The position numbers were made by a program, and so were the translations under genes. This document shows positions 59,101-64,000 of a DNA stretch of 64,000 nucleotides, piece by piece. Within the stretch, counting starts at the first letter, position 1. Every line of letters starts with the position of its first letter. Origin of the DNA: Allomyces macrogynus ATCC 38327 (taxonomy: Eukaryota; Blastocladiomycota; Blastocladiomycetes; Blastocladiales; Blastocladiaceae); contig GG745328.1 of the NCBI GenBank assembly GCA_000151295.1, positions 2,241,992 through 2,305,991 on the forward strand. Reading direction: 5' to 3'. The notes beneath the pieces are model-generated. The model did not search any database and was not told the origin of the DNA. It worked only from the letters and a program-made list of their open reading frames with translations.

Positions 59101-59374
59101 CAAGGACGGTCTGCAGGCGGTCGGCTGCGCGATCGCGGGCCGTGACAGGTGCTCGCGGGCGGCCGACAGCTGTGGTCACTGGCGCTGCGATACCTTGTCG
59201 ACGGAGCGCCTGCACTTCGAGAAAAATGTGCTGAAAGGGCGATGACCGTCCATCGTTGGCGAGTGGATAGAAGCCGTATGGGCCTGTTGGCGCGGGTGCA
59301 GCGGCAGCGCGGGCTGTGGTCGCTGGGAACGATGGTCGAGGAGGCAGGTCGTCGGTGACCGGATCAGTGAACAT
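56105..59374 (-). CDS. large disordered protein with TQT-motif array (weak TALPID3 resemblance)
   Basis: A single exon of 1089 aa on the reverse strand. The N-terminal third contains a helical part (DYQDARSVLAKLSRQIHSAQ) and FYNVRLSQNPVFLRRTS. The middle repeats motifs such as SVQTEP, GVQADP, VVQTDP, GIQTSP, GTQTDAP, DMQTVA, GIQTTP, DVQTSP and EVQVSP, 15-60 residues apart, in Pro-rich sequence. A helix RIQAEILKWMEQQVMLRCLT then LVEEIAEAEL lies among them. The last third is acidic and Ser/Thr-rich with SEGEV repeats. The ILxWxEQQ helix, Pro/Ser repeats and SEGEV region recall the centriolar protein TALPID3, judged from memory only. TQT motifs are typical sites for dynein light chain LC8. It ends tail to tail with APN2. 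Confidence 0.6.
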   Translation of the reverse strand: MFTDPVTDDLPPRPSFPATTARAAAAPAPTGPYGFYPLANDGRSSPFQHIFLEVQALRRQGIAAPVTTAVGRPRAPVTARDRAADRLQTVLATAPLDYQDARSVLAKLSRQIHSAQTPTSDGTEALTDAILRRTRQLSAQRQHLERTDDAQGQRPRLSTFDSRGPQDGYHADQGPAPIAALTVVAGGFPGTANAVPRQRQPSRIPEPVQTIPSVRKRPRSPPPSRLAAGESMPTTAPIAAPAPPRPPSPLRPPNKFYNVRLSQNPVFLRRTSMKPPHLAALPSPATIPAPLLPAPAPTMLTPTAQRVRRISRPVRPEPAVTVSVQTEPLPRPVVADAPTLPRTRSFGLTTVEPWPVVSARPPPAPPTPVSTMGMGVQADPSRFYHDRGIQPSPPWPTLPTAVFADAATQCTTSPPLDMTYSVVQTDPPPRQITRQVHTGDLVAVAEEGIQTSPMGSLPPSPPPPVPVARPQVTSHGTQTDAPSPMHYPPPPLLPTDWASAPPARPAPVFPVPIPVPETVPLPASEPPRIDPARIQAEILKWMEQQVMLRCLTDDLFEETVAKLVEEIAEAELQRAHQRRPVTRDMQTVASPTADVSAEARPSPLPPGLDVGIQTTPPLPPVEVPAPPTPSPPPAARPPLPPTPPTKPDPVVPRLVLIERDVQTSPVPPPTPPQLPTPSRVPTPPPPPPATAMAEVQVSPPPSPSPPPPLASPPPVHDAQTQVSTPARVEAATQLVPSVMDVSISPATSLALPDPEPVPPTPTPSPPESTGMSLPPPSDASMSPPSTPQAFSTDAPPSMTYSMDVSEGEVLTILHSEGEVVSFDLPPPMLDHGKEDGEEVVVDDDDDENEFMTPRKRAVLAQKKRVLGRLRLRALNASLMDGVTPSASTSSSSSSSLFTLPSPPESAAVARQRVVDDADTTVQSMSLSLGEIPEGDEAATTAEPSVDTGTVTSRTATTTSATTGTSGTASTTRTSSDMSGPHSDSSTTSSTSRSSSPTTSTAATVPIPPPGHMPPSLRRPVVGLAPARLTAPAATHASHVSHVAGATFEEFSDTIDQLSGIAAGTILEDNEEEGQVGLMNGLGLPSPAIG

Positions 59375-59926
59375 GTGGTTGAACGCTTGGAAAAGCGGTT
59401 CGCAGGCGCATGGGCTACTGTTGCAGCAAGTTTCCTCGTCCTTGTCGGCCGTTCGTGGGGTCGTTAGTGAAGTCTGGTGGCCATTGACGGAGAGCTGCTC
59501 GGCGACGTTTGCTCGCTGGCATGAGTTGCAACCGCGATTGTTTGACTCAATGGCGCGTGGCTCATGCAGTAGACTCGGCTGTTTCGCTTGCCTCTGAAAT
59601 CACCAGCAAGCAAGCGGCCAAACGGCAATGTCGGACAAGCGTGCAGCCGTCGGGCACGTCGATGAGCAGACGGCCGGTCACCACTCGCGATGAACAGATC
59701 CTCGACAAGTCAAAGCGAGCCGTACTGGAAACTACGGGCGGTCGCCTGCAATGCAACCCGCTGCCTTCAACCTCCTCGTGTAAACCGTACGACACCGGGT
59801 CCAGCTTGAGCTCAACCCGACTAGCAGCAGCTTCAGCACCAACGACGCAGATCGGCGTTTCTCGGGCCGCGAAAGCATTCAGAACATTGAATCGCGCCGT
59901 CGAAATCCCGAACACCGGCGAGCATC
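59375..59926. promoter_or_regulatory. divergent promoter of TQT-rich gene and peroxisomal reductase
   Basis: About 550 bp between two starts on opposite strands. No TATA box. Nothing else recognised. Confidence 0.3.
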
Positions 59927-61340
59927 ATGGCATATCAGTCTGTTTTCCGCACGGGGCTCTTCAAGGGTCAAGTCGCACTCGTCACGGGCGGTGGCACGGG
60001 CATTGGCCGATGTGTCGCACATGAGCTCGCCAGGTGCGCCTTGGATTCGGCGAGTTGCACGCTTCGCTGACGAGCAAGCTGATGATTGCTGGCTCTGTCG
60101 CTCCATATCAAGCTTGGGCGCGACTGTCGTCGTCGCTGCTCGCCGTCGAGAACCATTGGAGCAAACTTGTCGCGAAATTACCGAAAATGGCGGCCAAGTA
60201 CGCATTTCTCGTCAACCGGCCGAGGAATGCGTGATCCTGGAAAACGAGCCTAACGCGTGCCCCACCGCGTGCCATTGCAGGCCCACGTCGAGCTCGTCAA
60301 TATTCGTGACGAGGAGAGCGTCGACACGCTGATCCGCAACGTTGTTGCCAAATTTGGCCGGCTTCATCTGCTCGTGAACAATGCCGGCGGCCAGTTCCTC
60401 TCGCCTGCTGAAAACATTTCCGTTGGTGGTTTCCGCACTGTCCTCGAGCTGAACGCGGTCGGGACGTGGACCGTGTGCCGTGCCGCGATGCTGCACTGGA
60501 TGAAGGAGCACGGCGGCATCATTGTCAACATTGTCGCCGACTATTTCAACGGGTTCCCGCTCATGGCCCACACTGGTGCGGCGCGCGCCGCCGTGGACAA
60601 CAGTACATTGCGTGTCGAGTTTTGACCGTCGATCTTTCGCGATTTGGATCTTGATCTAACTTTTTCACTCGTAGTGACCAAGACGCTGTGCCAAGAATGG
60701 GGCAAGTTCGGGATTCGCATCAACTCGGTCGCGCCGGGTACCATCATCTCGAGCGGCATGCAAAACTACCCGCCGCCGGTCCAGCAAATGATCACGGGTG
60801 GGTTTCACACTGAGGTCCGTCTTCTCCACCACTTTTCTCCCGTTCATCGTTTTGTTTGCTGGGCCGCTGATAAAGGACGTGATTATCCGTGTCATTGACC
60901 AGAATCCGAGCGGCCGCCTTGGCACCGAGGCCGAAGTGAGCAGCGCCGTCGTGTGGCTCCTCAGTCCCGGAGCGGCCTACGTCAACGGCGCCTGTACGTC
61001 CCTCTGCTTGAACCGTGTCTCGAGGAGCGATGCGCTGATCACCATTGTCTCGCGCTGCGCGAATGTCCAGGCCTGCGCGTTGACGGCGGGAGCAGTTTGT
61101 CCAAGGCTGGTTTGTATTCCCTCTCGCTCAGTTTATGGATCTCCGCTCCCGCGTGCGTGCTGACCGACCTACTCTCGCTCCCCTTTCACGCTAGCCATGA
61201 TTCCGCACCCGGATGACATCCCTATCAAGGCGTTTCTCGGGTACTCGGACGCGTCGTGCCTGGGCGAGCGCGATATCCCGCCGGCGTTTGGCGAGCTTCT
61301 CGCTCAATACGCGGCAAAGAAGACGACAAGCAAGCTGTGA
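59927..61340 (+). CDS. peroxisomal SDR: trans-2-enoyl-CoA (or 2,4-dienoyl-CoA) reductase
   Basis: Seven exons: 59927-60033, 60113-60197, 60281-60602, 60675-60814, 60876-60993, 61072-61110 and 61195-61340; 318 aa. The Rossmann motif is VTGGGTGIG, then NNAGGQFLSPAENIS, ELNAVGTW, MKEHGGIIVNIV, GFPLMAHTGAARAAVDNMTK, FGIRINSVAPGTI, GRLGTEAEVSSAVVWLLSP and LRVDGGSSLSKA. The C-terminus TTSKL is a perfect PTS1. Sequence blocks follow human PECR, but the catalytic Tyr of PECR (GVYN) is Asp here (AVDN), as in the peroxisomal dienoyl-CoA reductase DECR2. It therefore acts in peroxisomal fatty acid metabolism with NADPH; which double bond it reduces is not settled. Confidence 0.9.
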
Positions 61341-61994
61341 GCCTGCCTTTTGATCCGCTTTGGGTTCATTTACATTTGGCTTGCTCTTGCCGGCGATTCA
61401 TCTCAATTCTTTTCCAGCCGTCAGATGGTTGACCACGCAAAAACAGGAACGCATCACAAAATTCGAAAGGTCAACGCGTGAGGTGTGATCAAGTCTCAAC
61501 AATCCAACGTGATGTCTCCTTCCAAGTTTTGCGCAGTTTTGCTCCTTGCCAGCACCATGACCATCGCTTGAAGTTCGACTGCACTCGCCCTCGTGCTCTC
61601 TCCACACCATTTCCCGCTCCCGTATTCCCTTCTACCAAAACCATTCGCGGCTCGCGCAACCGGCCGCATTATTCCCCACCACGTTCTAGATCTCCGCATT
61701 TCCTGCCCGGCGCGCTCGTCGAGACTCTTGTCGCGACAGCCCGGCAGCTTGACCCTGATACCTGGCTCGGTTGACCTCGACGGCCACCCGTCCTTTTCCT
61801 TTAGCTGGATTCCGTGCCGATCCGTCCGGCTCATCTCATTTTCGTGCGGCAAGCTCTATTGCCGAGAAGTTCACGTTGACAGCAGCGCGCTGGGTCTCTC
61901 GACTCCGCTCGCGTCGGCTCTCTTCCTCACATCGCACCACGCGTTCGCTCGACTCTCAATCTTTCTACTGTATCTGCACAAATTCTCCGATACG
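61341..61994. other. intergenic region upstream of RRM gene
   Basis: About 650 bp. The downstream frame remains open from 61593, but that part has poor codon bias and no homology, so I treat it as promoter and leader. Confidence 0.4.
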
Positions 61995-64000
61995 ATGAAC
62001 CGGAGCGTCCCCGTCAGCCTCGGCCCGATGGCGCCCACTGCCGCCAACACTGCCGCGACGCTGGGAATGATGCTGCCTGGTAACGCGAGTCCGACGGCGA
62101 CCGCGGCGGGTGCACCGTTCGCGTCGACGGGATTTGCCGCGCCGTTGCAGCACGCGCAGCTCATGACCCTGGACCCGCAAACGGCCGCAGCATCTCACGA
62201 GGCGCTCGTCAAGGTGCTGCTCAACAAGCCGCAGTCGATCACGCCGGCCAAGCTTTGGTCGTTCCTGCAAAAGATCAAGCTGTCGCGCGACGTGACAGTG
62301 CTGGAAAACTTGCGCGACGGGAGTATGTTGATGCTTGAGCCGTTACTTCGAGAGTGACGATCACAAAAAGCCCATTCTGATCCTTTACCCCGTCGACGCG
62401 TAGTGATCATCGCCGAAATTATCCACACATACGCTCCGCTCCTCGTTACCGTTCCGGACTTGCAGCGTCTGGAGTGGGAGAACAAGTGCGAGCCGTCGAT
62501 CCGGCGCGTTTGGAATCATCTCGGGTGTGCGTGTCTCTGTTCGGTCTGGCTGCAAGTTTGTGAACGGGGAGCTCATTCTTCTCCACCCTCGACAATTCGA
62601 CAGTGACCGCGTTCAAGCAGCTCTGCATTCATATCACCGAGGAAATGGTCGCGGCGTTTGAGGCCGATGACCGTGATGCTGTGTCGACGTTTCTCATTGC
62701 CCTCTTTCAGCAGCTCGACCAGTACGACCGCATCCTCAAGTCGTTCAACTCGTACACGCGCACGACCATTGCCGACCACTACCTTCAGCTCAGCAAGCAG
62801 CGCACGTTTTCCGGCACGCCGCTGCGGTGTGAGCCAACGCGCCCTTGGCACCAGGGCAAGACGGTGATTCGGCTCTCCAACGTCGACTACCAGACGAGCA
62901 AGGCCGACGTGCAGCGGTTCCTCTACCCGATCATGGTCGAGCAGCACGACATTCACGTGCCCGTGCACCTGTCGAGCGGCAAAATGATGTACACGATCTA
63001 CATCGTCTTTGACGATGCCGTGCTCCCGCTGCGCGCCGTCGACTTGCACTCGGGCCACACATTGCTCACGCGTCGCGTCGAGATCAAGGTCGTGCCGATT
63101 GACGAGCTCCTGTCGGTGCTGTTTGGGCGTGGGATCCAGGTGCCGCACTTTGAAGAGCTGGAATGGGTGACTGAAGAGACCAAGAACCGGCTACTCAAGC
63201 TGTGCACGACTGTCAAGAACTGCTTCAACGGCAAGACGCCCGAGCGGCCGTTTGAGCACGCGCTCAGTTTTATTCAGCTGTTGCCATGGACACAAAACTG
63301 CACACTGACCGCTCTCGAGATGGCTCGCCTGTTTGAGCTTGTCGATGGTACGCTGCGACCGTGGAATAGCGTCGCGCACGATTGATCTTGGAGCTGCTAA
63401 TTGGTTTTGCTTTGTTAGGCACGTCCTTCTCTCTCTATACTTTTCTTCGGAGCGAGGGCCTGCGCGGGCGGTTCACGCCCGAGCTCTTGGAACGGTTCGT
63501 CACGGCTGCGCTCGCGGTTCCGTTCAACGACGAGCAACGCAAGATCATCCAGTCGACCTACTTGGTTCGCTTCTTGGTCTATTCTTACGCGTTTCCCGAA
63601 TCGCCCGTGCTACAATTCACCTTGCGTCCGTTCCCTACCTAAGGCGCTGATGAACGGTCCGCACGAGCTCGTGCGCCCCTTACCGTCCTCGAGCGGTCGG
63701 ATGCCGGGCACGGCGGGCCCATTTCTGTTCACCGCGACCCCGTCGCAGTCGCCCGCCGGGAGCATGGACCAAGCGAGCCCCGGCGCCGCGCACTTTGCGA
63801 TGCCGCCGCGCGGCGGCCCCGGAACCGACCACGCGGCGCAGGACCTGTGGGCGCGGCGCATCAAGTCGGCCGGCGGCCCGCCAGCACCGCTCAGCATTCA
63901 AATCCCGGCCGCGCGCACGGCACACTTGCTCGGCTCGGGTCCACTGTCGGCGCCGCTCGCGATGAGTGCGCCGTCGTCGTCGGCCGCATACTATTCGGCG
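61995..64000 (+). CDS. RRM-domain RNA-binding protein, partial (3' end beyond window)
   Basis: Exons 61995-62322, 62404-62526, 62604-63347, 63419-63564 and 63644 to the edge, all in phase. After an Ala/Thr-rich start, a helical region (IIAEIIHTYAPLLVTVPDLQ, ISTFLIALFQQLD-like segment near 62690) leads to a single RRM-like domain: KTVIRLSNVDYQTSKADVQR as beta1/alpha1, MYTIYIVFDDAVLPLRAVD as beta3/alpha2, and VEIKVVPIDELLS. Its aromatic RNP positions are weak. A further helical region (LLERFVTAALAVPFNDEQRK) and a Pro/Ser/Ala-rich tail follow. I do not recognise the family beyond the RRM. The function is unknown. Confidence 0.72.

Overview
The window is GC-rich, intron-dense eukaryotic DNA. Introns are mostly 60-100 bp and usually begin GTACG, GTGCG, GTATG or GTCCG and end in AG; coding frames are strongly G/C-biased at third positions. 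The gene content is fungal. Two centriole/flagellum-type genes (a TSNAXIP1-like protein and a large protein with weak TALPID3 resemblance) sit beside a WC-2 type light-response regulator, which suggests a zoosporic (flagellated) fungus such as a blastocladiomycete. The lineage is inferred from content, not proven. Two N runs (13562-13676 and 50612-51341) show that this is a gapped draft scaffold.

Layout, left to right. 1-7.2 kb: partial secreted-protein gene (-); ARP5 of INO80 (-); a multidomain protein with a Gag-like helical segment, a small Cys/His finger and the USP7 HUBL-1 region but no protease domain (+). 7.9-13.6 kb: two neighbouring single-pass membrane proteins, each with a cytoplasmic SH3 domain (+). 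13.7-15.7 kb: lariat debranching enzyme DBR1 (-). 16.4-23.1 kb: two penta-EF-hand genes flanking phosphatidylinositol synthase, a small unknown protein and ribosomal protein eL22. 23.5-29.6 kb: MPP10 (-), proteasome ATPase RPT6 (+) and a divergent eEF1A paralogue (+).

30-37.4 kb: a GATA-factor gene (+), a secreted NTF2-like protein (+) and a PAS plus GATA WC-2 homologue (-). 38.4-43 kb: a TSNAXIP1-like gene (-) divergent from COPI beta'-COP (+). 43.8-49.2 kb: a full-length ABCC (MRP/Ycf1-like) transporter (+). 50.4-53.6 kb: an NTF2/SnoaL-like protein across the second gap (+) and a PSI-domain membrane protein (-). 54-59.4 kb: AP endonuclease 2 with several frame breaks (+), tail to tail with the TQT-motif-rich protein (-). 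59.9-64 kb: a peroxisomal SDR enoyl/dienoyl-CoA reductase ending in SKL (+) and an RRM protein running off the right edge (+).

Most genes are housekeeping and not functionally clustered. The most unusual items are the USP7-HUBL/Gag-like protein, arrays of putative dynein light chain (LC8) TQT motifs in two unrelated genes, the eEF1A paralogue without a recognisable switch I, and the disrupted APN2 gene. Several genes carry single-base frame breaks, often in homopolymers (ARP5, the second SH3 gene, APN2). Some of these are probably consensus errors, so every broken frame here should be treated as provisional.
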